A stretch of 64,000 nucleotides of DNA from NCBI GenBank assembly GCA_033002965.1, contig JAURVB010013145.1, positions 62,001-126,000 of the forward strand. The letters are read 5' to 3'. Shown here piece by piece: positions 1-11,800 of this stretch (the first letter of the stretch is position 1; every line of letters begins with the position of its first letter). Below the pieces are notes generated by a model. It was given only the letters and a program-made list of their open reading frames with translations. It ran no database searches and was not told the origin of the DNA. The DNA comes from Piper betle (Eukaryota > Streptophyta > Magnoliopsida > Piperales > Piperaceae). The translations under genes and the position numbers were made by a program.

Positions 1-670
1 CATCGCAGCGTGGCTTCCTCGCGTCGCGGCGGTCCGATGGGGGCCGGACCTGGTCGGGGTGGCAGGGCGACGCTGTGGCCGGGCTGGGCGGCGTCGATCG
101 GCGGCTAGGCGGCGTCGGCCGTGGCGGTGGTGGTGCGTGAACAGGGGCGGCGCGGCGGTTAGGGTTTGGGCGTGGGGGAGAAAAGGTCGGGGGTGGAGAA
201 GAAATGGTTGGGTGGCAAACTTGTAATTAAGACTTGACTCGTCTCCGGCTCGAGTCAAGTATAATAACTAAGTTGTATTAAATCCTAAAAAATTCATAAA
301 AATCGGGAAAAATACCCTAAAATCAAACAACACAAAAAAAATCATAATGATATGCTCTAGAACTATCAACCCACCCAAAATGCCCGTAATGCGTCCTAAC
401 GCGATAAACGACCTAAAACTAATTCTACGATCCATTATATATCATAATAAAAAAATGAACTGCATACTCTCATATATTCTGATAACTCATTCTTTTCTGC
501 TGTGTTCATGACGTTATCATCATATACTTGGGTACACATGACCCTCATGGCTCATACACGAGACCGGCGTCGGCTTAGTACACGTGTTCTGAAACTGACT
601 CGACTCGAAAATAACGGTCGAACCGACCGGTTCTGAATATAAAACCCTGACTCGAATCGTGGGTTTTACA
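1..670 (-). repeat. 3' LTR of LARD-like element (partial)
   Basis: This matches 6264-6934 with roughly 16 substitutions and three or four small indels by eye, about 97-98 per cent identity, so the insertion is fairly recent. Only the part ending at GGGTTTTACA is inside the window. Confidence 0.9.
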
Positions 671-683
671 ATCTTCCCTCCTT
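671..683 (-). other. Polypurine tract of LARD-like element
   Basis: Read on minus the stretch is AAGGAGGGAAGAT, directly followed by the LTR start TGTAAAACCC. This is where plus-strand priming would occur and it fixes the element's orientation. Confidence 0.7.
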
Positions 684-3600
684 ATAAAAATTTCGTCCTC
701 GAAATTTTAACTCAAGGAGGTTCTGCTGAACTACTACCTGGAAGCTAGGATACATATCAGTCGTATCCTCTACTGCTTCAACAGTCCTATACATCCTCAT
801 CGACTGTAGGGGTGCCGACGTGGCGAGTCCTGCTAGTGATGCTGACCATCTCAAACATGCTGGATTCTATACTTCCTGTGTCTGTTTTGACATTATCATC
901 ATCCCTCTCTTCTGTTCTGATCCCCACTGCTAACTCGGCGGAAAACCTAGATCACCCCTAAGGGCCTACTGGGTTGGTCAAGCAAATACTCTAGAGTATC
1001 GTAAGGTTCTAATCTGGGCTATGTCTGGAAAACTACGCCGAGGGTAAGACCTACCTGCTAACATCTACCCATGTCCCTCTAATCCTCATTTGTGAACCGT
1101 CACCTACATGTACTCGCAGGAACTCTACTCTAGGTCCTACAGTCACCTCAAGGCCTACTATGAGTCTCCTGCTAAGTACGGTGGATACCCTAATGAGCTG
1201 CACGGCTCATTGTCGCCAGTCTAGGTCCAACTCTCAGGTGTTCCTATACAAGGAACTGGACCGCTCACTTGGTTCTAGTTGACTCGGTCCTGAGTCATGT
1301 ATCTCACTCTGTTCTATAAGAGAACAAGGATAGCTGCTATGACTCTAATGTATACTATGGCTCCGGTAGCTATCTATACAACCACTAACTACTATTGAAG
1401 GGAGGCGAGAACACCTGTACATACACAACGTGTCTCAAGGAGTATGATGACATACTCTGCATGGGATTGTGGAGTTTGCATCTGGTCTGTGGCATGTGCT
1501 CTGTGCTTTGGTCAATGTATGCTCATCTCAATCCTCTGGATAAACTGATGGTAGAACTGATACATACAAAGGGGTGAGTGGAAATCCTCAAGTGAAAACT
1601 CCACTCCGTCTGACATCTCTAGGTATAGGAAGGGAGGCTAAATCTAGTGGAAATCAAGTCACACTGCTCAAGAGCTCTCGATGTGACATCTCATCCTCAC
1701 ATGTGGTATCTGACATTAAGTAAATGGGGAATCCACTAGGCTAAGAAAACCCAGCTACATAGGTGTGTCACTCTGATCTATGATAAGGTTAAGGTATCGT
1801 GTAAAGGGCAAGGGGGCTGAAATCCCTATGTAGCATACTAGGTGACCAAAATATTGGTAGGTCTATGGACTTGTCTCTAAGATCACCATGATTTACTACG
1901 CCACAGGTGATCAGTCTGTGGAATAGTCAATCAATGACGAATCTAAGAAACGGCTCCTAAGTGGCCCTAGTTCAATCAGCTAACAGTAGGCACGTGTTTC
2001 TTGATACCGTACTAGTCATGCACTTATAAACGGGCGGGGTTCAAACGACCCAAAAAACCACTGTCTCCCCTCAAGTCTACGGGAACTCATAATGAGGTTC
2101 GACACATGTCTCGTCCGCTCTTCAGTGGTGTGTGACCTGCCGTCCCGTACCGATTTGTAGCACTAATCTCAACTCACATGACTACTACCGCTGTGGCAGA
2201 CTCTCAAGCAAGGCTATCAATAAAGATGAGCATACACTAATATACTCCATCTGGTCCACTTATGTTGGGGTGAAATCCTCATCGGAAGATCGATCTGCAA
2301 ACATCTACCTGTACTGTAAACCCTAATCAGTACCATGAAGGTACCTCTATACTTGGGCAAGGCTCAATCCTATGGTTCAAGGTGAGAACCTAATCGTGCT
2401 GGCGAAACACAAGGAAATCAATATCTCTCTGAAAGACCCTTCCTCACTAACACTCTATCTATGCCTAATACTCTAATACAAGCCTAACCCCTATCGCCTA
2501 CTGGCCCATCGCTGCATGGGTTAAATTGCATGTGTCCATGTACCAACCATCTGATCTATGTATGCTGGTTGTGACCCATGGATGCACGATCATGCAATCT
2601 ACACAATCTGATCTTTGTGACTATCCCATCTAGAGGTCACTCTCTCATGTTCCTTGACTCTGTCCATACGCATCCCTATGAGACTGTAACTAACAGTGTC
2701 TGATGGGGACATCTTGCAATATTCATCTGACCCAAGGGTGTCAGGTCAAAACACTAATTGCAAGAGAGCTATGAAGTCGGATCCTATGCCATCTCATCCA
2801 AATAACCTCACTTTTCCTAACTCTTCTATGTTCTGCTAATTTCTATTGTGGCTATATCTTGTTCCTCAAGTTCTTGCCCTACTAAACTTTAACTAATCTA
2901 CTCGGTCGGCGGATGAGCAATACACGGACGGCGGTAGTGCGTTTGCGGTCAGTGGTAGTGAATCTCGGACGGTGGTTGTGCGCCTCGGGCGGTGGTTGTG
3001 CAACTCGGTCGACGGTTGTGCAACTCGGTCGGCGGTTGTGCACTCGGTCGGTGGTTGTGCACTCGGTCAGCGGTTGTGCACTACCTAGATGCAGAAATAT
3101 CTAATCCTACTCATATGCATCGTAAATCTACTACTATCTCTGCCATATCTTGGCTGCTATTAACTCGGTTTAGGTTGTCCAATCAAGCGTGTCTGATCCA
3201 AAGGGGTTTGGATCATGATGCTGACACATATGATGGTCAACCTATGCTAAACCCCACTCTGATCTCGTAGGCACTGGTGGTCTTGGTCTTTTCCTTGTTA
3301 TGTCCAAGCCTACGTCTCACTACTCATCCTCATTCATTACTATCTTCTAGAAGTGGTCCATCTCAAGCCGTCTGCAGAAACTCTCATCTATGCTCCATGT
3401 ACTTCAATGGCCCTATTGGCATAACCACTTCCTTCATCCGTAGGGATTTGTCTAAGGCACTCGACGGTCCATCTCATGTGCCACTAACTTACTGGTATCT
3501 CTATACTTCAAGTTCTTTCCCACTATGTACACCGCGTCCAATGGAAGCAGGACTGATGCGATGACATGCAAAGCATGGACACCTGGTCAACATCCAAATC

Positions 3601-3989
3601 TCATTTGCAATGGACAGCCTCGGTGGGTCTCTACGCCCATCATGACATTCCTATCAGATTCTTAGAATCTAACGTCTATTGACATCTGGATCTGGTATAA
3701 GATAGGATCCTATTCCCATTCTACCTCTGCTAGCACTACTACATCCCCTGCTCACATCTAACTGACCAAGCAATCTGATATCATCCCATAGAAATGACCT
3801 GTCAACTCAACTAAGTTCAGTTCCACATAATTCTGATCAAGTCCTGAATACACTGCTATCCAAACAACTTATGAAGAAAATCTGCATGTAAAGAAAATAT
3901 ACGAAAACATACCTGCCAGCTGGACTCGGAGCAGTCTTTGCACACACATCACCTATAAAAGTATCATACATCTTAATCGGCCGAGAGTG
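684..3989 (-). other. Non-coding interior of LARD-like element
   Basis: This 3.3-kb stretch between the LTRs has no ORF above about 95 codons and none resembling gag, protease, integrase or reverse transcriptase. It holds one GC-rich minisatellite (2901-3081). Next to the primer site, the minus strand runs through a short leader with a GTATGT sequence that could be a splice donor near 3910. I assign no function. Confidence 0.6.
2901..3081. repeat. GC-rich minisatellite, about 19-21 bp units
   Basis: About nine imperfect copies of a unit close to CTCGGTCGGCGGTTGTGCA lie head to tail. The later copies are the most regular and the first ones are diverged. It sits inside the non-coding interior of the LARD-like element. 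Confidence 0.85.
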
Positions 3990-4001
3990 GCTTTGATACC
4001 A
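3990..4001 (-). other. Primer binding site, initiator Met tRNA type
   Basis: The minus strand reads TGGTATCAAAGC, one mismatch from the usual plant Met primer site TGGTATCAGAGC, four bases inside the LTR start at 4006. Confidence 0.8.
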
Positions 4002-4005
4002 ATTC

Positions 4006-6934
4006 TGTAACACCCCAAATCCGGTTCACACTCGTGAACCGAACCGGCATGTTACAGGCCCCGGTTAGGTCGGCTAACCCGAACCTAACTCATGCGGATC
4101 TAATCTCGGCGTCTTAAGATGAAGATACGACCCGTCATGCATGGATGAATGCATAAAACCCTAACAGGATACTACATGGATGACATGCAACCACATTTCA
4201 CACCAACACAATTACAATCAAAATTAGTAAAAAAATTCTAAAACGAAAGGGACAGAATTTCCCCTAAAAATGTAATTAGGGGCCACCCTGTCAAAATCAT
4301 ATATTCAAGGATATATACGCATAGCAACAATAGCATTCACACAGACTTCTAATCTACTATATTCATCATTCTCTGAACTTTGGGTCCTGACCCATCATAC
4401 TTTTGTTGCGCTACTCTGATCATTTCATTTCATGTCTATTGTCATGCCTCAAACATTTAATCATAGCATGTTTATAAAATAACATCATAAACATAATATT
4501 AAACATTCAATCACCCAATGTGTGTGTGCAGAAGACCTCATTGCTCCTCCGTCCAAGCTGGCTCCTCCAACTCGTGATTATTACCTACATATAGTATAAA
4601 AACACGTCAGTAACAAGTGTTACTGGTCCGGAAAATAAAATAACTATAACAAACTGGCTATGAGAGCAAACTCTCATATGAAAGAAAACATCATATACTC
4701 CACGTGAACACTCTGAAGGGCACTACTGAGGAGCCACTGGGCTGCAGACCCGGTAGCATCCCGAACTTACTGATCTGCTGCTGGTACTGTGCCGCTCTCA
4801 GCACTTCTTTTCAGTACTTCTCGTGAAACTTTATCCTAAGCCCTCTCTGTACCTCCATATTTCTCCTGGCCTTGAGCACGAAGGCCGAGTACTCTCAGGC
4901 AGTCGCCTTTAGTACCCTTTGAACCACAAGTCTGGACATGCGCTGTACTAAACAGTACCCGTAAACCTCCACGTTCTCCGGGTGTGAGGAACTCAAACAC
5001 GGAGTTGTCAGGATCCCTTGGGAATGGAACAGTCCGCTGGCACTAATCCAGAGCCCGCTTTGACTGTCACGGCATCCTTTGCATGGTACGTGCAGTCGAT
5101 TTCTCCATCTCTCGTCTCACTGAAAACGCGAAAACTACATATATATAGGGCTGGGTAGGGATTTATATAATAGGCCCGAAGGCAACTTGTGGTGGATCTT
5201 GTTTTCGAAATCATCCTCGAGGGATCTCATCCTCGAAGGGTTATTAATCCGGAAAACTATTCGGTTAAATGGCCCGAGTTAAGTGGGATCCGATAAAGCG
5301 CCACTTAACCCGTCCTGTAGGCAATAAAACAAACATACAATAGAAAAGAGTAAAACAGACGAGTCCTAAACGGACCTGGTAGAAGCTCCAAGCGTGTCAT
5401 CGCGCCTAGGCGGCGAGCTCCTACTCCGTACCTACACATCAAAACTAAATACTAACGCCCGCTAACTAAATGATGCATCAAACTCAATAAACATCAATCA
5501 CAATCAATAATCATAAATATGAAAATAATTCTACTCATCCTATTCCTACCAATTTTATTATATTTTTCCTAAGTTACATTACTCGATTAGCATGCTCAAC
5601 TCGATCTACCTCATTAGATCACTCACATTCAAGCACTATTCATCAAATCATGTCTCTTATCACTTCATTCGTAATTAAGCATTAATCACATCAATAATTA
5701 GTCCTAGCATGTTGTGCTAACAATAATCAATTTTAAATAAATCAATCGGAGGTAATTATACCTCACGTAGTCGGCAATCGGCGACGGCTAGGGTTCCGTC
5801 GCGTGTCTCGGAGCTCAAATTCGGCGCTCATCGGCGTCCGAAGCTCGATCGGGCTTGACTGGGTGAGCCCCGCGGAAGATCCGGTGAATTCCGGCAAATT
5901 CCGATTCGGTTTTCTGGCAGCTACTGGCGGTTTTCCGGCGACTTCCGAGTGGTTTTCCGGCGACAATCGCCGGCGGCGTCTATTGGCCGGAAAGTGGTCG
6001 TGTTGGGTACCCTCGGAACCGGCTCGGCGAGCCCGACTCATCTATGACATCAACGTGGCCAATGGAGGCGGCGGCTCACCGGAAAATGGCAAAACAGAGC
6101 CGGCGGCGATGGGTCGCTAGATCCGGCCGGCCACGGTGGCGACGGCCTCCGCTCCGGTCAGGGAAGGTCGCTGGAAGGCTGAGGATGCTGAGGCGACCGA
6201 CCGATCGCGGCGGCGCTGGTCGCCGGCGGCGGGATCGGCGACGGAAGCGCAATGCGGGAGCGGCGTCGCGGCGGGGATTCCTCGCATCGCGGCGGTCCGA
6301 TGGGGGCCGGACCTGGTCGGGGCGGCAGGGCGACGCTGTGGCCGGGCTGGGCGACGTCGATCGGCGGCCATGCGGCGTCGGCCGTGGCGGCGGTGGTGCG
6401 TGAACAGGGGCGGCGCGACGGTTAGGGTTTGGGCGTGGGGGAGAAAAGGTCGGGGGTGGAGAAGAAATGGTTGGGTGGCAAACTTGTAATTAAGACTTGA
6501 CTCGTCTCCGGCTCGAGTCAAGTATAATAACTAAGTTGTATTAAATCCTAAAAAAATTCATAAAAATCGGGAAAAATACCCTAAAATCAAACAACACAAA
6601 AAAAAATCATAATGATATGCTCTAGAACTATCAACCCACCCAAAATGCCCGTAACGCGTCCTAACGCGATAAACGACCTAAAACTAATTCTACGATCTAT
6701 TATATATCATAATAAAAAATGAACTGCATACTCTCATATATTCTGATAACTCATTCTTTTCTGCTGTGTTCATGACGTTATCATCATATACTTGGGTACA
6801 CATGACCCTCATGGCTCATACACGAGACCGGCGTCGGCTCAGTACACGTATTCTGAAACTGACTCGACTCGAAAATAACGGTCGAACCGACCGGTTCTGA
6901 ATATAAAACCCTGACTCGAATCGTGGGTTTTACA
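4006..6934 (-). repeat. 5' LTR of LARD-like element
   Basis: A 2.93-kb LTR, TG...CA. A TATA-like run lies at 5140-5147 on minus. The block 5760-6480 is strikingly GC-rich (CGGCGG-type runs) inside otherwise AT-rich sequence; read from the minus strand it lies upstream of the TATA run, in U3. ORFs in this block (for example 5803-6120 and 6117-6521) are by-products of GC richness, overlap on both strands and resemble nothing I know. The solo LTR at 59074-62098 is a diverged copy with the same architecture. Confidence 0.88.
5140..5147 (-). promoter_or_regulatory. Possible TATA box of LARD-like LTR
   Basis: The minus strand reads CCCTATATATATG. The equivalent position in the solo LTR (60283-60290) reads TATAAATA, a better TATA box, which supports a conserved promoter position in this family. 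Confidence 0.5.
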
Positions 6935-7322
6935 GTGCAGGCCCCGTCGCCCCCTCCCCTTGTGCTCCTCGCCCTGCCTTGCTCCCCCTGCTGCCCCGCC
7001 CCGCCACCCCTTCCGCCCCTCCAAATCGTCTCCCCCTTGCCCTCCACCCAGCCCCACGGTCGCCCAATCGCTGCCCTCACCGCTCACCGCTCGCAGCCGC
7101 TGCCCTGTCCTCCCCCACCCCGTTTATCGCCATAGCCCTGAATCGGCCGATTTGGGCCGACTCCAAAATCGGTTCGAATTGGTCGAAATTGGTTCGAATC
7201 GGCCGATTCACGGACCGATTCTTATTAAAACCAATTTACTCGTTAAATCGGATCGGAAACTTTTCGATTCAATTTAAATCGGCTGATTCTGAGTAGAATC
7301 GGCATATTTCTCCATCTATGGC
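6935..7322. repeat. Remnant of AATCGG-rich repeat element
   Basis: After a C-rich block (6940-7130), 7138-7310 is dense in AATCGG and CCGATT motifs. The right edge (GGCATATTTCTCC then ATGGCTC) matches the right edge of the larger element at 62811-63706 (GGCCGATTTCTCC then GTGGCTGC). The left part was probably cut when the LARD-like element inserted at 6935. Confidence 0.45.
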
Positions 7323-8198
7323 TCAAACGAAAGGATAATTGAGGATGAGAAATTTAATTAAGAGGATACCACTTGCTTGAGTCGAGCTGCATCTCGCCCT
7401 GAGGGAAGGGCGTAAATGGCCACCGTGAGGTGGTGGAGGGGAGGAAGCCAAGGGGGTGGGTGGGAAGCCTAAGGGCTGAGCAGCTGCCGAGGGGCGGGCC
7501 CACCTTGGTGGAGGGGCAGCTGTTAATAAATACAAATATAATTAAATATTTTTATTTATTTTTTGACTTTTGCCACGGGCCTTCTGTGGTGATTCCCATG
7601 GCAAAAAATTTGCCATGGTTCTTAAATATACCGACACAGCCTGTGGCAAATTATTTGCCAAGAGAAAAGATTTAACAGAACACTCGTGGCAAATGATTAT
7701 TTTGTACTTGTAATATTTTCGGCCGTTTAACCAATATATATTTCAATGTTTAACGCCTTATAAATAAGATTCTTTGAGCTGTTCTTAGATTCATAGCGCT
7801 GCTATTTATTGATTTCACAGCCTTCGGCTTGACACATTTGATTGGTTTTTGTGTGATGCCAGGATCGAGCTTACTTCTTTGTGAACTACGCTCGCCAAAT
7901 CTGGTTCTCTACTCTAGAACTCTCTTTGCACTCCCTTCCTCGCTCATCTTTCTTTGGCTTAGGTCCCGCCCTTTCCACTCGAATCTGCGGAACAGTTCTA
8001 TATCTTGGATTCTGCATGCTTGGTGTTTGATGTGTCTTGTATGCCCATTTAGAGACGGTCTTCTATTCTTAGATGCAGGGGTTAGGTCGTTTAACATTTT
8101 AAACTAGGTTAACTCGGAAGACGTTTAAGTTTAACTGGGATCAACAATGTCTTCGTTCTTGAATTCTACCTATAATACCGAAAATTTTGTGATCTTCT
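7323..8198. other. Non-genic DNA with GTGGCAAA-type short inverted repeats
   Basis: No convincing coding sequence. A perfect 10-bp hairpin lies at 7596-7618 (CCATGGCAAA, loop AAA, TTTGCCATGG), within a patch of TTTGCCACGG and GTGGCAAAT motifs (7560-7700). Such motifs occur in subterminal regions of some plant DNA transposons, but no boundaries can be set here. The sequence continues at 13712 beyond the copia insertion. Confidence 0.4.
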
Positions 8199-8807
8199 TG
8201 TTGGGAAATAGACGCTTAGCAGAAACAACCCAGAAAATATTTCCCCTCAAGATGAAATGAAAACAAATATAAAATGGATAGGAGACACCAAAAAAAAATG
8301 GATGGAAACTTTTCTCCCAATTTAGAGAAAAGAAAACCAACCTACTCTATCAACTTTGATTAAGAAAACTCTTACAATCAAGTATCGAAGAAAAAAACTC
8401 TCCTAACCCAAATCAGACCAATAACAAGATCTGAAAATACAATTCTTGAGAATACAATATATGAGAAATTGAGAAAACTAACATACACCTCAAAAGAAAA
8501 TTGGATCAAACTCACACCCTGGATGACGACCCCTACTTCAACTTGAGATGATGTAAACTTCTCCAAACTCTCCCTATATGAGCCAAATGTGCTCAAAAGC
8601 TCTCAAGAGGATGTTGTTTCTAACATCAGAATTCTCCTTTATATAGAAGATTATGAGTAGAATTCTAAAGGCCAACTCATTACACTTCTATCGCAAAGGA
8701 CGAAATCACACATCGGAATACCAAATGCCAACCATTAGTGCGATAACCAAAAAACCAAAAACTGGTAATTGAGTTTTTCAATGTGAATGGGTGAGGGAAA
8801 CTCAACA
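8199..8807 (-). repeat. 3' LTR of copia element
   Basis: Starts TGTTGGGAAATAG and ends CTCAACA on plus. It differs from the 5' LTR by a missing C and an A/G change near 8216-8221 and by A-run length near 8290 and 8390. Confidence 0.96.
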
Positions 8808-8820
8808 AATCCTCCCCTTC
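8808..8820 (-). other. Polypurine tract of copia element
   Basis: The minus strand reads GAAGGGGAGGATT directly before the 3' LTR start TGTTGAG. It lies 17 bp past the polyprotein stop codon. Confidence 0.85.
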
Positions 8821-8837
8821 ATGAATCCATGAGCTAA

Positions 8838-11800
8838 CTAGACATAAGTGGTAGCAAAATTCTCCATACCAGCTCCACTTCGACAAAATAAATGTTTGTC
8901 CTTTGTCACAATCTTGGTTAACATATCAGAGATGTTCTTGTCAGTGTGCACCTTGTTCAACTCTAACAACTTTCTCTCCAACACATCTCTGATCCAAAAA
9001 TATCGAACATCTATGTGTTTACTCTTTGAATGAAAACTAGAGTTCTTACTCAAATGTATAGCACTTTGACTATCACAAAGTACCTCATACTTATCTTGAA
9101 GTATCCCAATTTCATTCAAAAATCTTTTCAACCATAGAACTTCTTTGCAAGCTTCTGTAACTGCAATGAATTCAGCTTCAGTTGTGGATAGAGCAACACA
9201 CTTTTGCAATTTGGATTGCCAAGAAACAGTGCCACCTGCAAAAGTAACAACAACCCCAGAAGTAGATCTCCTCGAGTCAAGATCACCAGCCATATCTGCA
9301 TCAGTATAACATGATAAGATAGGCTTACCTCCCCCAAAGCATAAACTTAGCTTGGAAGTACCTCTCAAATATCTCAATATCCACTTAACTGCTTGCCAAT
9401 GTTCTTTACCAGGATTAGACAAATGTCTACTTACTGCCCTGACAGCATATGCTATGTCTGGTCTGGTACAAACCATAGCATACATAAGGCTCCCTACAGC
9501 AGATGCATAAGGCACATGCTTCATTTCATTTACTTCTGCTTCACTTAGCTCACCCTTCTTTAACTTGAATTGAGCTCCTAGTGGAATAGAAACCGGCTTG
9601 GCTTCCTTCATGCTGAATCGCTCAAGAATTTTCTCAATGTATTTTTCTTGAGATAACCAAATTTTCTTAGCTTTTCTATCTCGCCGGATAGATATGCCAA
9701 GAATTTGCTTAGCAGGACCCAAATCCGTCATAGCAAAGGATTTGCCTAATTTTTCCTTCAAATCTGCAATATTTGATTTGTCCTGTCCAATAATCAACAT
9801 ATCATCAACATAAAGAAGCAAAATGATAAAGTCATTTTTCCCAAATTTCTTGATAAAAACACAATTGTCAGAAACAGTTTTGTTGTAGTCTTGACTATCC
9901 ATAAAAGAGTCAAACTTCTTATACCACTGTCTAGGAGCTTGCTTCAGGCCATACAAGCTCTTCTTCAATCTACACACCATCTGTTTCTTTTCCTTATCTA
10001 TAAAACCCTCAGGTTGTTCCATATATATTGTTTCATCAAGATCACCATGGAGAAATGCAGTCTTCACATCTAACTGTTCAACCTCTAAATCCATACTTGC
10101 AGCTAAACCTAGCACACAATGGATTGAAGACATTTTTACAACAGGTGAGAAAATTTCGTCAAAGTCAATACCTTTCTTTTGCCCGAAACCTTTCACCACA
10201 AGTCTTGCCTTGTACCTTGGTTGTGAGTTACCTTCTTCATACTTAAGCCGATAAACCCACTTGTTCTTCAAGACCTTTCTCCCCTTAGGAAGATTCACAA
10301 GCTCATACATCTTGTTCTCATGCAATGACTTTAATTCATCTCGCATGGCACTTACCCGTTTGTCTTTCTCTTTGTGACTAAGAGCTCCAGTGAAGTCTTT
10401 AGGCTCACCACTTTCTGTGAGAGTCACATAAGTAGACTTTGGATACTTTGTGGATGGCTTAACAATTCTACTAGATTTTGTTCTAGTAGCATCAGCCTCC
10501 CCTTGATCAACAGCCTGATCATCATCATGTACCTGTTCATCAACAACATCAGGAACTATATCATTAGAAATGTCATTATCCTCACCTTCACCGTCACGAG
10601 GCAAAAATATAGGAATGTCATCTCTAACTTCTTCATCAATCTGTTCAGCTACATCTTGAACAATATTCTCTACAACCGTTGGAGGAGCAGATGAAGTCTT
10701 AACCTTCACAACATAATCCTGAGTATCACTTTGGGTAGTTGTTTCATTCCCAAAGTCCTCTAGAAACTGATTCTCTCGAAACACCACATCCCGGCTTCGA
10801 ACAATCTTCTTCTCCTTAGGATCCCAAAGTCTGAAACCAAACTCTTTATCCCCATAACCCAGAAATATGCATTCAAATGTCTTAGCATCAAGCTTAGACC
10901 TTAGTTCCTTTGGCATATGTACAAAGGCTTTACAACCAAACACCCTTAAATGAGTGTATTTTACCTCCCTACCAGTCCAAACTTTTTCTGGAACATCTCC
11001 ATTTAAAGCAAGTGTAGGAGACCTGTTAATTAAATAACAAGCAGTACAAATAGCTTCAGCCCAAAATTCTTTAGGTAATTTTGCTGTAGAAAGCATACAC
11101 CTAACCCTTTCTTGAATTGTTCTGTTCATTCTCTCAGCCACTCCATTCAATTGTGGAGTATAGGGAACAATCTTCTCATGCCGAATGCCATGTTTGTCAC
11201 AATAAACCTGAAACTCATTAGAACAATACTCACCTCCATTATCACTTCTCAAACATTTCAAAGTTTTCCCTGTTTCTCTCTCTACAAGAACATGAAATGA
11301 TTTGAAAGTATTAAACACATCACTTTTATTCTTCAAACAGTAACACCATACCTTCCTTGAAGCATCATCAATAAAAGTGACAAAATAAGAGGCTCCACCA
11401 AAAGACTTTATCTCCATTGGACCACATACATCAGAATGTACAAGTTCAAGTATTTGTGTCTTCCTTTTGCTAGTAGATACAAAAGAAGCCCTACGTTGTT
11501 TTCCAGCCAAACAATGATCACAAGAGCTTAGTGTTGTCTGATCAAGTTGTGGAAGATAGTTCTTCTTTTTCAAAAATTCTAGCCCCTTTTCACTCATGTG
11601 TCCCAACCTTCTATGCCACAAATCAGCTGTGAGAGTAGTAGAGGTAACATTAACCTCCCCGTGAACCAGACTAGATGTAGTCCTATAAAGACCACCATAC
11701 TTCTTCCCTTTAGCAACCACTAGAGAACCTTTCACCAATTTCCATAAGCCACATGAAAATTGTGAAACATAGCCCTCATCATCTAGCACACCTGTTGACA

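Larger units (their letters stand above)
1..6934 (-). mobile_element. LARD-like non-autonomous LTR retrotransposon, truncated by window start
   Basis: Two direct repeats (1-670 and 4006-6934) flank about 3.3 kb. The LTR starts TGTAACACCCC and ends GGGTTTTACA on the plus strand, giving TG...CA ends and a short inverted repeat. Next to the right LTR is the complement of an initiator-Met primer site (GCTTTGATACCA, 3990-4001). Next to the left LTR is the complement of a polypurine tract (671-683). Both place transcription on the minus strand. I see no gag or pol similarity in 684-3989 on either strand, so the element must use enzymes from elsewhere. Long LTRs (2.93 kb) with a non-coding interior fit the LARD class. 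The outer left end and its target duplication lie outside the window; the right flank begins GTGCA. Confidence 0.85.

Noticed and set aside
2901..3081. CRISPR-like spaced repeats
   Set aside because: Units are directly head to tail with no unique spacers, and the genome is a plant's.
5763..6521. Cluster of overlapping ORFs on both strands
   Set aside because: They lie in the GC-rich U3 block of the LARD-like LTR; several overlap in all frames with arginine/alanine/glycine-rich products, typical of CGG-rich DNA.
7600..8110. Possible exon in ORF 7829-8107
   Set aside because: Leucine/serine-rich translation without motifs, and no splice structure that I could extend across the copia insertion at 8199.
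8838..9337. Plus- and minus-strand ORFs inside the copia polyprotein, such as 9128-9337
   Set aside because: Shadow frames of the polyprotein with no independent support.
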